The notes: generated from the letters alone by a model not told the origin. Shown: positions 42,101 through 51,029, counted from the first letter of the stretch. The stretch is DNA of 64,000 bases from Coriobacteriaceae bacterium (GCA_015062655.1 SUUG01000020.1:1-64000); one strand, 5' to 3'. Program-made: numbers and translations.

Positions 42101-42258
42101 CCGCGGGACGGCGGCGCGAGGTGGTCAACCTGTACGCATCCCATCTCTACTACTTGAGGCACGAGCTTAAGGACGATCTGAATCGCGACCCGGAGGAGGA
42201 GACGCGCCGGCTCTACGAGGAGATCGTCGACGGCACGGGGCTCCAGGCCTTCGTCTGA
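39184..42258 (+). CDS. Large SARP/BTAD-type transcriptional regulator with N-terminal STAND-like P-loop ATPase domain
   Basis: N-terminal VVCAPFGFGKTALMLQI (Walker A), MVLVDEVQAV (Walker B-like); C-terminal winged helix + BTAD: VNISLLGGFQVSRNGHQLTSRLWGRKRAAFLAARL...VLIEELWPGTDLSRARQSLYTATSTLR. Confidence 0.85.
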   Translation: MGTITSTRGSSDSKTGAAPVETRGSGPVPPPSTLAVRDSGIIVARDHLVSDIIRQVRAVGIVVVCAPFGFGKTALMLQIAAAARSDSEPGTVRLIGGDGLSVRDLAERLEHLADELSGVPEPMVLVDEVQAVDGRGAEAIAECARRLRAMGAAVVLSCAPSSRVLVHELGDSYKVGPSALAVQPGEFTRWSKALALSCELDGYGLTRGIPLLVTALRTVARGEDGTAHLEARTAMLYRSVLAEAKAARGSLSRLIPILLLLERGSFSDLERCGMRVRGAVLDRLSRDYPVFDIDAEGRGFSCLGASGAEMAELRREIMRGHPELHAKAVRAHIRARRVDRAITLMEQGFSKEQRLEMIGGYPAAFACAGRADFVRATVNGIGAERTATVDVGVVLALYLSSLLVGDYRMARTTSTELCRRASEIEGHVDAAEWGVALAFREVWATCQGIDLPSLSPRYLQRASSNRALLLREHARICHALVGKPDPVTGPARALQREADAVDADEIDIPETLFRLSRSMVAAFHEPERDVEGELQGLSRLSARLGERRLVPIATRVRAVCSLRRLLAGLPVVDERAFSDRVTVAVRESDLDTQLLYLAAEGWQCAETGQLVNARFRAQQVGRLAESRHALLKGWSLLLEQVSMLLNSSRVTIREDADLLDLSHTVDNPAEAWASALLLAAAQYDTDLSVWFSLHREVLLEPRFLPIARLALGVMGQRGATVLRLIPEARVDAYRLSAEPEPDGRGRRPDLTVMPELSEVGQVNISLLGGFQVSRNGHQLTSRLWGRKRAAFLAARLTLALGTFVGRHVLIEELWPGTDLSRARQSLYTATSTLRAAFGQVKDGPQYVLTHGDGLGLNTEYVSADTTEFNMLVRAILLQRDGRGSAARAVIDACLKLEKLYVGPLYIPGSGDVTFFRRMRRVCESKYIDCLVKGIDAAMEEEDVTVASWLAEAALKQCPTREDVLRRAMRALDAAGRRREVVNLYASHLYYLRHELKDDLNRDPEEETRRLYEEIVDGTGLQAFV

Positions 42259-42339
42259 GCCCGAGGGCGCGGCAGGGAGGGCGGGACGCGGCGATAAGGA
42301 GTACGATACGTCCCGTCGGCACGTCGGAGGGGAGCGGCA

Positions 42340-43671
42340 GTGATCTCAGAGCGCATGTTGACGGGTGTGATCAAGGCGATGGCGAAGCGCGAGCTCAGGA
42401 TCGAGCCGGCGCGCGTGGAGGCGCTGCCCGGCCCCAAGCCCGGCGTCCGCTACATGCTCTACATGCACATCCCCTTCTGTCAGCGCCTCTGCCCCTACTG
42501 CAGCTTCAACCGCTACCCCTTTCGCGAGGAGGTGGCCCGGCCCTATTTCAAGAACCTTCGGCGCGAGATGCTGATGCTCAAAGACCTCGGATACGACTTC
42601 GAGAGCATCTACTGCGGGGGCGGGACCCCCACGATCATGATCGACGAGCTTTGCGAGACGCTCGACCTGGCGCGGGAGACCTTCTCCATCCAGGAGGTCT
42701 GCTCCGAGACGAACCCCAACCATCTGACAGGGCCCTACCTGGAGAAGATGAAGGGCCGGGTTCAGCGCCTCTCGGTGGGCGTGCAGAGCTTCGATGACGA
42801 TCTGCTCCGCCAGATGGACCGCTTCGAGAAGTACGGCAGCGGCGATGAGATCTTCGAGCGCCTCCAGATGGCGCGGGAGTATTTCGACATCCTGAACGTG
42901 GACATGATCTTCAACTTCCCCTCCCAGAGCGCCGATGTGCTCCAGCGCGATATCGAGCGCATCCGGGAGTGCGGCTGCCAGCAGACCACCTTCAGCCCGC
43001 TGTATTTCTCACACGCCACGACCAGGCACATGCTGGACACCTTGGGCAAGCCGAATTACCAGCGCGAGTACGAGTACTACAAGATCTTGGACGAGGGGCT
43101 CGCGGGCGGGGCGGACCCGGCCTTCGAGCGCCGCACGGTCTGGACCTTCAACCGCGCCGGCCGCGACCTGCACGCCTGCGGCGAGAGCGTGGCGCCGGTG
43201 GACGAGTTCGGGGTGTCCTACGAGGAGTACCCGGCCATCGGCTCGGGCTCGGTCACGCACCTCGACGGGACCATCTACGTGAACACCTTCTCGATCAAGG
43301 AGTACAACGAGGCCATCGAGTCGGGACGCATGTCGGTCATGGGGAAGACCGAGATGAGCCGCCGCGACCTCATGCGCTACCGGTTCATGCAGGACCTGTA
43401 CGCCCTGCGGCTGGACAAGCGCCGGTTCGAGCGCGATTTCGGCGTGAGCGTCGAGCGGGGCCTCCCGGTGGAGATGGCCTTCATGCGGGCGAACGGCGCA
43501 TTCGAGACGGACGACGCCGACGAGCTCACGCTCACCTGCAAGGGCCGCTACTACGTGCTCGTGATGCAGCGGCAGTTTCTCTCGGGCCTGAACGAGCTGC
43601 GCGACCAGGCCCGGTCCCGGCTCACGGGCCCCGAGCGCGACCTCGTGTTCGCCGACGGCACGGTGAAGTAG
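42340..43671 (+). CDS. Radical SAM coproporphyrinogen III oxidase (HemN/HemW/HutW)-family protein
   Basis: YMHIPFCQRLCPYCSFNRYPF (CxxxCxxC), IYCGGGTPTIM, SVGVQSFDDDLL. Confidence 0.88.
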   Translation: MISERMLTGVIKAMAKRELRIEPARVEALPGPKPGVRYMLYMHIPFCQRLCPYCSFNRYPFREEVARPYFKNLRREMLMLKDLGYDFESIYCGGGTPTIMIDELCETLDLARETFSIQEVCSETNPNHLTGPYLEKMKGRVQRLSVGVQSFDDDLLRQMDRFEKYGSGDEIFERLQMAREYFDILNVDMIFNFPSQSADVLQRDIERIRECGCQQTTFSPLYFSHATTRHMLDTLGKPNYQREYEYYKILDEGLAGGADPAFERRTVWTFNRAGRDLHACGESVAPVDEFGVSYEEYPAIGSGSVTHLDGTIYVNTFSIKEYNEAIESGRMSVMGKTEMSRRDLMRYRFMQDLYALRLDKRRFERDFGVSVERGLPVEMAFMRANGAFETDDADELTLTCKGRYYVLVMQRQFLSGLNELRDQARSRLTGPERDLVFADGTVK

Positions 43672-43779
43672 CCCTCCCTCCGCACAAGCCTGTCCGCAAC
43701 GCCGGCACCGCCCGCTGCCCCGCCCGCGGCCGCCCACCCGCGACCCAGCCCGCGGCACCGCGTCGCCCGCCCCCGCCGA

Positions 43780-43842
43780 GATGCCGAGCGTTCGTAACTC
43801 GGCAGAAAATCGCCCGAAAACGCCGGATTACGAACGCTCGCG
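43780..43842. repeat. Palindromic repeat family copy A
   Basis: GATGCCGAGCGTTCGTAAC...GGATTACGAACGCTCG; 13-bp perfect arms CGAGCGTTCGTAA/TTACGAACGCTCG. Confidence 0.93.
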
Positions 43843-43855
43843 CAAGCCATAGGGG

Positions 43856-43919
43856 ATGCTGAGCGTTCGCAATTGCCCATTTTCGCACGATAAAACGGCG
43901 AATCGCGAACGCTCGGCAT
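43856..43919. repeat. Palindromic repeat family copy B (tandem with A)
   Basis: ATGCTGAGCGTTCGC...GCGAACGCTCGGCAT. Confidence 0.9.
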
Positions 43920-44087
43920 ACCGCGGGCAATGTTAAAACCGCGCCGCGGCCGATCGCGGGGTGACGCGGCCGCCGTGCGAGCGCTATCATGGGACGCCAT
44001 GCGCGCATACGCTGTCTACGCATCCGCGCGGTCTGTATCATCGTCGCCCGCACCGACACGGGGCGGCACGGACTCTGGGAGGTTTCC

Positions 44088-45860
44088 ATGGGGGATACCC
44101 ATGCCATGCACACGCACACCTGCGGTGAGCTCACGGCCGAGCACATCGGTTCCGAGGTCACCCTCACCGGTTGGGTGTGGCGCCGTCGCGACCACGGCGG
44201 CCTGATCTTCGTCGACCTGCGCGACCGCGCAGGCGTCACGCAGATCTCCTTCGACCCCGAGCACTCCGGCGGCACGGCGTTCCATGCAGCCGAGACCATT
44301 CGTTCCGAGTGGCCCATCAAGGTGACCGGCACCGTGCGCCGCCGTCCCGAGGGCATGGAGAACGCCAAGCTCGCGACCGGCGACATCGAGGTCCTCATCT
44401 CCGACATCGAGGTCCTGAACCGCTCCCGCACCCCGCCCTTCCAGATCGAGGACCACATCGAGGCCGGCGAGGACATCCGCCTGCGCTACCGCTACCTCGA
44501 CATCCGCCGCCCCAAGATGATGTCGAACCTGAAGCTCCGCTCCGACTTCACCTTCGCCATCCGCGACGCCCTGCACCGCCGCGCCTTCATGGAGGTCGAG
44601 ACCCCGAGCCTCTTCAAGTCCACCCCCGAGGGCGCCCGCGACTTCCTCGTGCCGAGCCGCATCCAGCCCGGCCACTTCTACGCCCTGCCCCAGAGCCCCC
44701 AGCTCCTGAAGCAGCTGCTCATGGTGGGCGGCGTCGAGCGCTACTACCAGGTGGCCAAGTGCTTCCGTGACGAGGACCTGCGCGCCGACCGCCAGCCCGA
44801 GTTCACGCAGGTCGACATCGAGATGAGCTTCGTGGAGCAGGACGACGTCATGGCCGAGCTCGAAGACGTCCTGAAAGACGCCTTCGCCGCCATGGGCGTC
44901 GACATGCCCACGCCGCTGCGCCGTCTGAGCTACTGGGACGCGATGGAGACCTACGGCATCGACAAGCCCGACACGCGCTACGGCATGCACCTCGTGGATG
45001 TCACGGACATCTTCAAGGAGTCTTCTTTCAAGGTCTTCGCGAGCGCGGCGAACGCCGAGGGCTCGGTCGTCAAGTGCATCAACGCCAAGGGCGCCGGCTC
45101 CTGGGCCCGTGCCAAGATCGACAAGCTCGAGCCCGTGGCCCGCGAGCTCGGCGCGAAGGGCCTCGCCTGGATCGCCTTCCGCGAAGACGGCAGCGTGAAC
45201 AGTCCGATCGTCAAGTTCTTCTCCGATGAGGAGATGGCGGCCCTGCGCGAGCGCACCGAGGTCGAGCCCGGCGACCTCGTGATGTTCGCCGCCGGCCCGC
45301 GACTCGAGAGCTGCGAGATCCTGGGCGGTATGCGCTGCCACATGGCCGACGCCCTCGACGTGCCCCGCGAGGGCCACGACTTCCTCTGGGTCGTCGACTT
45401 TCCGCTCTTCCACTGGGACGAGGACCGCAAGGCCTATGCCGCCGAGCACCAGCCCTTCACCCAGCCGGTCGAGGACGATCTCGGGCGGCTGGACACCGAC
45501 CCGCTCTCGGTGGGCTCCCGCACCTACGACTTCGTGATGGACGGCTTCGAGGCGGGCGGCGGCGGCATGCGCATCCACAACGCCGAGCTGCAGGAGCGCA
45601 TCCTCGAGAAGCTTGGCTTCACGCCCGAGGGGGCCCGCGAGCAGTTCGGCTTCCTGATGGACGCCCTCGAGTTCGGCGCGCCCCCGATGGGCGGCTTCGC
45701 GCTCGGCCTCGACCGCGTGTGCATGCTGCTGGCCGGTGCGGACTCCATCCGCGAGGTCATGGCCTTCCCTAAGACGAGCTCCGGCTCCGACATGATGAGC
45801 GAGGCCCCGAGCCCGGTCTCGGCCCGCCAGCTCAAGGAGGTCTCGCTGCGCACGCTGTGA
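44088..45860 (+). CDS. aspS: Aspartyl-tRNA synthetase
   Basis: LTGWVWRRRDHGGLIFVDLRDRAGVTQ; FRDEDLRADRQPEFTQVDIEMSF; GLDRVCMLLAG. Confidence 0.97.
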   Translation: MGDTHAMHTHTCGELTAEHIGSEVTLTGWVWRRRDHGGLIFVDLRDRAGVTQISFDPEHSGGTAFHAAETIRSEWPIKVTGTVRRRPEGMENAKLATGDIEVLISDIEVLNRSRTPPFQIEDHIEAGEDIRLRYRYLDIRRPKMMSNLKLRSDFTFAIRDALHRRAFMEVETPSLFKSTPEGARDFLVPSRIQPGHFYALPQSPQLLKQLLMVGGVERYYQVAKCFRDEDLRADRQPEFTQVDIEMSFVEQDDVMAELEDVLKDAFAAMGVDMPTPLRRLSYWDAMETYGIDKPDTRYGMHLVDVTDIFKESSFKVFASAANAEGSVVKCINAKGAGSWARAKIDKLEPVARELGAKGLAWIAFREDGSVNSPIVKFFSDEEMAALRERTEVEPGDLVMFAAGPRLESCEILGGMRCHMADALDVPREGHDFLWVVDFPLFHWDEDRKAYAAEHQPFTQPVEDDLGRLDTDPLSVGSRTYDFVMDGFEAGGGGMRIHNAELQERILEKLGFTPEGAREQFGFLMDALEFGAPPMGGFALGLDRVCMLLAGADSIREVMAFPKTSSGSDMMSEAPSPVSARQLKEVSLRTL

Positions 45861-45994
45861 CGGCGACTGGCACGGCCTGATCCTGCGCGCCCGCATCCGC
45901 CCTCGCCGCGGATGCGGGCGCTTTCGCATCGGGCCGGCCCCGTGCAATCCGGTACAGTGGGGGCATTGCTCATGCCCATAGGGAAGGGGAGACC

Positions 45995-46996
45995 ATGAGG
46001 CTTGGTGTGCTCGGCACGGGGATGATCGCGCGGCTCATCGTCCCGCACCTTGAGGAGTGGGGCTGCACGGTGGGGGCGGTCTGCTCGACGCCGCGCAGCG
46101 TCCAGGCGGCGCGCGAGCTCGCGGGCACCGTCGCTGCGGCCGAGGTGCACACCGATCTCGCGGCCATGCTCGCCCAGACGGACATCGACACGGTCTACCT
46201 CGCCGTTCCGAACCACCTGCATCATGGGGCGGCGATCCGGGCGCTTGAGGCCGGCAAGCACGTGATCGTGGAGAAGCCGATCGCGAGCACCGTCGAGGAG
46301 GCACGGGACCTCGCCGCAACCGCCCGCGAGCGCGGCCTGATGCTCGCCGAGGCCATCACCACCCTCCACCAGCCGAACTACGCGAAGCTTCGCGAGTTTC
46401 TGCCGCGCATCGGCGACATCAAGATCGTCAGCTGCAATTTCAGCCAGTACAGCAGCCGCTACGACGCGTTTCGAGCGGGCACGGTGCTGCCGGCCTTCGA
46501 TCCGGCGAAATCGGGCGGTGCGCTCATGGACCTCGGGGTCTACAACATGCATTGGCTCATCGGCCTGTTCGGCGAGCCCGTCCGCGCCGCGTATCATGCG
46601 AACATCGAGCGCGGCATCGACACCTCGGGCGTGATGGAGCTCGATTACGGGAGCTTCAAGGCGGTGAGCGTGGCCGCCAAGGACTGCGCGGCGCCGTCGC
46701 GGAGCACGATCCAGGGCACGAGGGGCTATCTCGCGCTGGCAACGCCTCCAAGCAGCTGCGGCGGCCTGACCCTGCACCTCAACGACGGCACCGAGGAGCG
46801 CGTCGACCTCAATCCCGAGAACCAGTGGGAGAGCGCGTTTCGGTCGATCAGCGCCATGATCGACGCAGGCGACCGGGAGCGCTGCGAGGCCCTGCTGCGG
46901 CACAGCGTCGCCGTCTCCCACACCATGACCGAGGCGCGGCGCGCGGCGGGCATCTGGTTTGCGGCGGATGCACCGTACCGTGGGGCGAGGGCGTAG
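45995..46996 (+). CDS. Gfo/Idh/MocA-family oxidoreductase
   Basis: LGVLGTGMIARLIVPHL; AVPNHLHHGAAIRALEAGKHVIVEKPIAS. Confidence 0.93.
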   Translation: MRLGVLGTGMIARLIVPHLEEWGCTVGAVCSTPRSVQAARELAGTVAAAEVHTDLAAMLAQTDIDTVYLAVPNHLHHGAAIRALEAGKHVIVEKPIASTVEEARDLAATARERGLMLAEAITTLHQPNYAKLREFLPRIGDIKIVSCNFSQYSSRYDAFRAGTVLPAFDPAKSGGALMDLGVYNMHWLIGLFGEPVRAAYHANIERGIDTSGVMELDYGSFKAVSVAAKDCAAPSRSTIQGTRGYLALATPPSSCGGLTLHLNDGTEERVDLNPENQWESAFRSISAMIDAGDRERCEALLRHSVAVSHTMTEARRAAGIWFAADAPYRGARA

Positions 46997-47089
46997 GGGC
47001 TGCCGGCGCCGCTTCAGCGGCTGCCGCCCGATGGGGGGGGTCGTGAGAGTTCGCAGCCGTCCGCCTCGCGTGCTACAATGCCTCACGTA

Positions 47090-47177
47090 CAAGGGGAGCT
47101 GGGGCATGGCCCGGCTGAGAGGAGCGGACCGTCCGCTCGACCCGACCTGATCCGGGTAATGCCGGCGTAGGGACGAG
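47090..47177 (+). promoter_or_regulatory. TPP (THI-element) riboswitch
   Basis: AAGGGGAGCTGGGGC...CGGCTGAGAGGA...GACCCGACCTGATCCGGGTAATGCCGGCGTAGGGA, matching thi-box conserved blocks. Confidence 0.95.
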
Positions 47178-47195
47178 ACATCCTTTGCAACCGCG

Positions 47196-47227
47196 AGGGC
47201 CCCTACGGTATCGAGGGGCCCTTTTTG
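47196..47227 (+). terminator. Riboswitch-associated intrinsic terminator
   Basis: AGGGCCCCT (47196-47204) / AGGGGCCCT (47214-47222) then TTTTT. Confidence 0.88.
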
Positions 47228-47260
47228 CTGCCCGGGCGCAGCTGGCCCGGAAGGAGGAGT

Positions 47261-47569
47261 ATGGAGGCAAGCGTCGCGATCCAGGTCCTGCCGCAGCGCG
47301 TCGGGGGGAACGCGGAGGTGGTGCGCATCGTCGATGAGGCGATCGCCTACATCCAGCGCGAGTTCCCCGACGCCTACGTGGGACCGTTCGAAACCACCAT
47401 CGAGGGCGACTACGACCACTGCATGCGGGTGGTGGCCGAGGTCAACCGCATCGCCGTCAGGGCCGGTGCACCCGGGGTGGCCACCTACGTGAAGATCTTC
47501 TTCGCGCCCGAGGAGGGCGTGCTCACCACCGAGGAGAAGATCGGCAAGTACCATGCCGACAACGACTGA
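47261..47569 (+). CDS. Thiamine-binding protein (MTH1187/YkoF-like)
   Basis: VAIQVLPQRVGGNAEVVRIVDEAIAYIQREFPDAYVGPFETTIEGDYDHCMRVV; directly downstream of TPP riboswitch. Confidence 0.85.
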   Translation: MEASVAIQVLPQRVGGNAEVVRIVDEAIAYIQREFPDAYVGPFETTIEGDYDHCMRVVAEVNRIAVRAGAPGVATYVKIFFAPEEGVLTTEEKIGKYHADND

Positions 47570-48503
47570 GACGCCGACCTCCTCAACCGCGGAGCCCGAT
47601 GACGCCCGCACGGCACCGATGCCGAGCGTTCGTAACACGGCATTAAACGCGGAAAAAAGGCCGGATTACGAACGCTCGGCATCTGGGATGCGGCGGGGGG
47701 CGGATCGTCGCGTCTTGCCCTCGTTGCGGGGCGCGTCCAGCCGGCGCCTGCTCGCGCTCGCGGCGCCGTTGACGCTCGTCGCGCTCGTCGCCGTGTGGCA
47801 GCTCGTCTGCTCGCTCGGGCTCGTGCCGCCCTACCTGTTGCCGAGCCCGCTCGCCGTCGTCCGCGCGCTCATCGCCGACGCGCCCCTGCTCGCCGGGCAC
47901 ACGGCCACCACGCTCGCCGAGGCGGGCGTCGGGCTTGCGCTCGGCGTCGCCACGGGGCTCGCGGCCGCGATCGTCATGGACCGCTTTGAGATCCTCTACC
48001 GGGCGTTCTACCCCATCGTCGTGTTGACCCAGACCATCCCCGCGGTCGCGATCGCCCCGCTTCTGGTGCTCTGGTTCGGCTACGACATGCTGCCGAAGAT
48101 CGTGCTCATCGTGGTGTCGACGTTCTTCCCCATCACGGTGGGGGTCCTCGGCGGCTTCCGATCCGTCGATCCCGACGAGATCGATCTCATGCGCTCGATG
48201 GGCGCCACGGAGCTGCAGATCTTGCGCCACGTGAAGTTCCCGGCGGCGTTGCCCCAGTTCTTCTCGGGGCTCAAGATCTCGGCCGCCTACGCCATCGTGG
48301 GCGCCGTCATCGCCGAGTGGCTCGGCGGCTTCTCGGGCCTCGGCGTCTACATGACGCGGGTTCGCAAGGCCTACTCGTTCGACAAGATGTTCGCGGTGAT
48401 CCTGCTCATCTCGGCCCTGAGCCTCGTGCTCATGCGGGTCGTCGAGCTGGCCCGCCGCGCGGCGATCCCCTGGGACCGGGTGGGGAGTGAAGATCGCCGC
48501 TGA
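47553..48503 (+). CDS. ABC transporter permease for thiamine/HMP precursor (ThiX/SsuC-like); alternative start 47688
   Basis: Binding-protein-dependent permease (ATGLAAAIVMDR...TIPAVAIAPLLVLWFGYDMLPKIVLI...DLMRSMGATELQILRHVKFPAALPQFFSGLKI). Confidence 0.88.
   Translation: MPTTTETPTSSTAEPDDARTAPMPSVRNTALNAEKRPDYERSASGMRRGADRRVLPSLRGASSRRLLALAAPLTLVALVAVWQLVCSLGLVPPYLLPSPLAVVRALIADAPLLAGHTATTLAEAGVGLALGVATGLAAAIVMDRFEILYRAFYPIVVLTQTIPAVAIAPLLVLWFGYDMLPKIVLIVVSTFFPITVGVLGGFRSVDPDEIDLMRSMGATELQILRHVKFPAALPQFFSGLKISAAYAIVGAVIAEWLGGFSGLGVYMTRVRKAYSFDKMFAVILLISALSLVLMRVVELARRAAIPWDRVGSEDRR
47618..47683. repeat. Palindromic repeat family copy C (66 bp), inside the annotated 5' part of the permease ORF
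   Basis: GATGCCGAGCGTTCGTAA (47618-47635) / TTACGAACGCTCGGCATC (47666-47683), perfect 18-bp arms. Confidence 0.96.
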
Positions 48504-48558
48504 CCCGGTGCTCGCAAACGACACGCGGGGCACAGGCCCTGCAGAACAGGAGACAATC

Positions 48559-49596
48559 ATGACCAAGCAGACGATGAGCCGCCGCGCCTTCTCCCTTTCA
48601 GCTCTCGCGGGCGCCACGGCGCTCGCCGGGTGCGCGGGCACGGGCGCGCAGGCAGGGTCCAGCCACTCGGCCGGGTCGACCGCGTCCGGCGGCCTCACAC
48701 CCGTCACCTTCGCCCTCGATTGGACGCCGAACACGAACCACACGGGCGTCTACGTGGCGAGCGAGCGCGGGTACTACCGGGACGCCGGCCTCGACGTCAC
48801 GATCCTGCAGGCGCCCGAGAACGGCGCCGATCCGCTCGTGGCCGCGGGGGATGCGCAGTTCGGCGTCAGCTTCCAGGACACTATGGCGGCCTACGTCACC
48901 GGTGACGAGGCGCTTCCGGTCTCCGCGGTGGCCGCGATCATCCAGCACAACACCTCGGGCATCATCAGCCTCGCCGAGAAGGGGATCGAAAGTCCCGCCA
49001 AGATGATGGACCACACCTATGCCACGTGGGAGCTCCCGATCGAGCAGGGGGTCATCCAACGCTGCGTGGAGGCCGACGGCGGCGATTTCAGCCGTGTGAA
49101 GATGGTGCCCTCGACCGTCACCGACGAGGTGAGCGCGCTCTCCTCGAATCAGGTGGACAGCATCTGGATCTACTGGGCCTGGGCGGGAGAGAAGTGCCGC
49201 CTCGCGGGCCTCGACACCAACTACTTCGCCTTCGCCGACATCGACGGGGTCTTCGACTACTACACCCCGGTGATCATCGCGAACAACGACCTCATCAAGG
49301 ACGATCCGAAGACCGTCCAGGCCTTCATGGACGCCACGCGCCGGGGCTACGAGGACTGCATCGAGGACCCGGATGGCGCGGCCGAGGTGCTGCTCAAGGC
49401 GGCCCCGGAGCTCGAGCGCGAGCTCGTGCTCGCTTCCCAGCGCTATCTCGCCGACCAGTACCAGGCGGATGCGGCAGCCTGGGGGCTCATCGATCAAAAC
49501 CGCTGGGACGCGTTCTTCGGGTGGGTGTCCGAGCAGGGCTTCGCGCCCAAGATCCCCTCGGGTGCCGGCCTTGTCACCGACTTCATCAAGGCCTAG
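48559..49596 (+). CDS. ABC substrate-binding lipoprotein, NMT1/THI5-like (ThiY-like)
   Basis: Lipobox ALAGCAG; VTFALDWTPNTNHTGVYVASERGYYRDAGLDVTILQAPENGADPLVAAGDAQFGVSF. Confidence 0.93.
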   Translation: MTKQTMSRRAFSLSALAGATALAGCAGTGAQAGSSHSAGSTASGGLTPVTFALDWTPNTNHTGVYVASERGYYRDAGLDVTILQAPENGADPLVAAGDAQFGVSFQDTMAAYVTGDEALPVSAVAAIIQHNTSGIISLAEKGIESPAKMMDHTYATWELPIEQGVIQRCVEADGGDFSRVKMVPSTVTDEVSALSSNQVDSIWIYWAWAGEKCRLAGLDTNYFAFADIDGVFDYYTPVIIANNDLIKDDPKTVQAFMDATRRGYEDCIEDPDGAAEVLLKAAPELERELVLASQRYLADQYQADAAAWGLIDQNRWDAFFGWVSEQGFAPKIPSGAGLVTDFIKA

Positions 49597-49625
49597 CGGG
49601 CGCGCGGGGAAGGGGCGGATCGCAG

Positions 49626-50381
49626 ATGGCGGAGCTTCGGGTCAAAGGGGTGCGGCAGGCGTTCGACGGCCTCACGGTCATCGACGGCGTGAGCCTGACG
49701 GTCGCGCCGGGCGAGATCGCCTGCCTGCTCGGCCCCTCGGGCTGCGGCAAGACGACGCTCTTCCACGTGATCGCGGGCCTTGCGCGGCCCGATTCTGGCA
49801 CGGTGGAGCTTGACGGCCGCGACATCACCGGGGCCCCGGGCAACCTCGCTTACATGTTGCAGAAGGACCTGCTTTTGCCCCACAAGACGATCATCGACAA
49901 CGTGGCGCTCCCCCTGGTGCTCAAGGGGGAGGCGCCCGTTGCCGCCCGGGAGCGGGCACGGGGCCTGTTTGAGACCTTCGGCCTCGCCGGCACGGAGCGC
50001 CGCTGGCCGGCGGAGCTCTCGGGCGGCATGCGCCAGCGCGCCGCTCTCCTGCGCAGCTACCTGTTCAACCAGGAGTTCATGCTGCTCGACGAGCCCTTCT
50101 CGGCGCTCGACGCCTTCACCAAGGCCGACATGCACCGGTGGTTCCTCGAGATGGCGGACGCGTTTGGGACCACGGCGCTCGTCATCACGCACGACATCGA
50201 CGAGGCGGTGAAGATCGCGGATGCGATCCACGTCATGCGCGGCGCACCGCAGGTCGGCGTGCCCACGCGGATCACGGGATCCGTGCGGGTGGGGTGTCCT
50301 CGGGGCGAGCGGGCCGATTTCGCACTCAGCCCGGAGTTCCTCGATGTGAAGCGGAGGGTTACCGAGCTGCTGCGCGGGTAG
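49626..50381 (+). CDS. ABC transporter ATP-binding protein (ThiZ/SsuB-like)
   Basis: GPSGCGKTTLFHVIAGL, LSGGMRQRAALLRSY, LLDEPFSALD. Confidence 0.94.
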   Translation: MAELRVKGVRQAFDGLTVIDGVSLTVAPGEIACLLGPSGCGKTTLFHVIAGLARPDSGTVELDGRDITGAPGNLAYMLQKDLLLPHKTIIDNVALPLVLKGEAPVAARERARGLFETFGLAGTERRWPAELSGGMRQRAALLRSYLFNQEFMLLDEPFSALDAFTKADMHRWFLEMADAFGTTALVITHDIDEAVKIADAIHVMRGAPQVGVPTRITGSVRVGCPRGERADFALSPEFLDVKRRVTELLRG

Positions 50382-50457
50382 GGGCGGCGCGAGCGCACGG
50401 CGGCTCGCGGGCGGCGGCTTTGGAGCGGCCTGCGCGCCCTTCGTCGGTCATCGCCTC

Positions 50458-50643
50458 ATGCCGACGGGCGGGGTGAGCAAGGCGAATCTGGGTGACTACC
50501 TCGGGAACGAGAGCATCATCGCCGTGGGCGACACCTGGATGGTCGAGCCCGCGCTGTTCGTCGACGGGAGCTTCGATGAGGTGGAGCGCCTGGCGGGCGA
50601 GGCCATGGCCGCTGCCCGTGCCGTGCGCGGACAGGGCGCCTGA
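50458..50643 (+). pseudogene. C-terminal fragment of a KDPG/KHG aldolase (Eda-like)
   Basis: MPTGGVSKANLGDYLGNESIIAVGDTWMVEPALFVDGSFDEVERLAGEA matches only the C-terminal part of Eda (PTGGV..., VGG/D-WMV). Confidence 0.75.
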
Positions 50644-50665
50644 TCAGGGCGGCTGCCAGCCCGTG

Positions 50666-50702
50666 ACAAGGGCCGGGGCGCTTTTCGCGCCCCGGCCCTT
50701 GT
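50666..50702 (+). terminator. Very strong terminator hairpin after the eda remnant
   Basis: ACAAGGGCCGGGGCGC / GCGCCCCGGCCCTTGT, perfect 16-bp stem. Confidence 0.8.
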
Positions 50703-50895
50703 GCTTTGGGTTTTGGCTTGTGCGGACGGGTGGTTCGCCGGTGGGGCCGACGGGCGGGCGGGGTTGCTGGTCGAGCGGGGTCGCTCGGGTCGGCGGGGTC
50801 CGATCCGGGATGGGAGCATCCCTGGGGGTAGCTGCGACCGCTCGCTTTGCGCGAGGGCCGACGACCCTCGAAAAGTCGCGCGACTTGTACCGCTT

Positions 50896-50936
50896 CGCGG
50901 GGCCGCGGCGCAAACCTGACGCCTCCTGTACCAGTT
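50896..50936 (-). repeat. Inverted copy of the 41-bp repeat unit
   Basis: Reverse complement AACTGGTACAGGAGGCGTCAGGTTTGCGCCGCGGCCCCGCG; a partial further unit (ACTTGTACCGCTT) lies at 50883-50895. Confidence 0.85.
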
Positions 50937-51029
50937 TTCGTGCCCTGGGGGAGGTAGGGGCGCGAAACGCGTCCCATCCCCGCAGGTAGAGCGCGTGCCC
51001 TTTCGGCGGCTACATGACCGCTGGCCGTA

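Noticed and set aside
43551-44000. Minus-strand ORF MASHDSARTAA...CERSASPMACASVRNPAFSG
   Set aside because: Translation of palindromic repeat copies A and B, which explains the recurring SVRN/ERSAS peptides.
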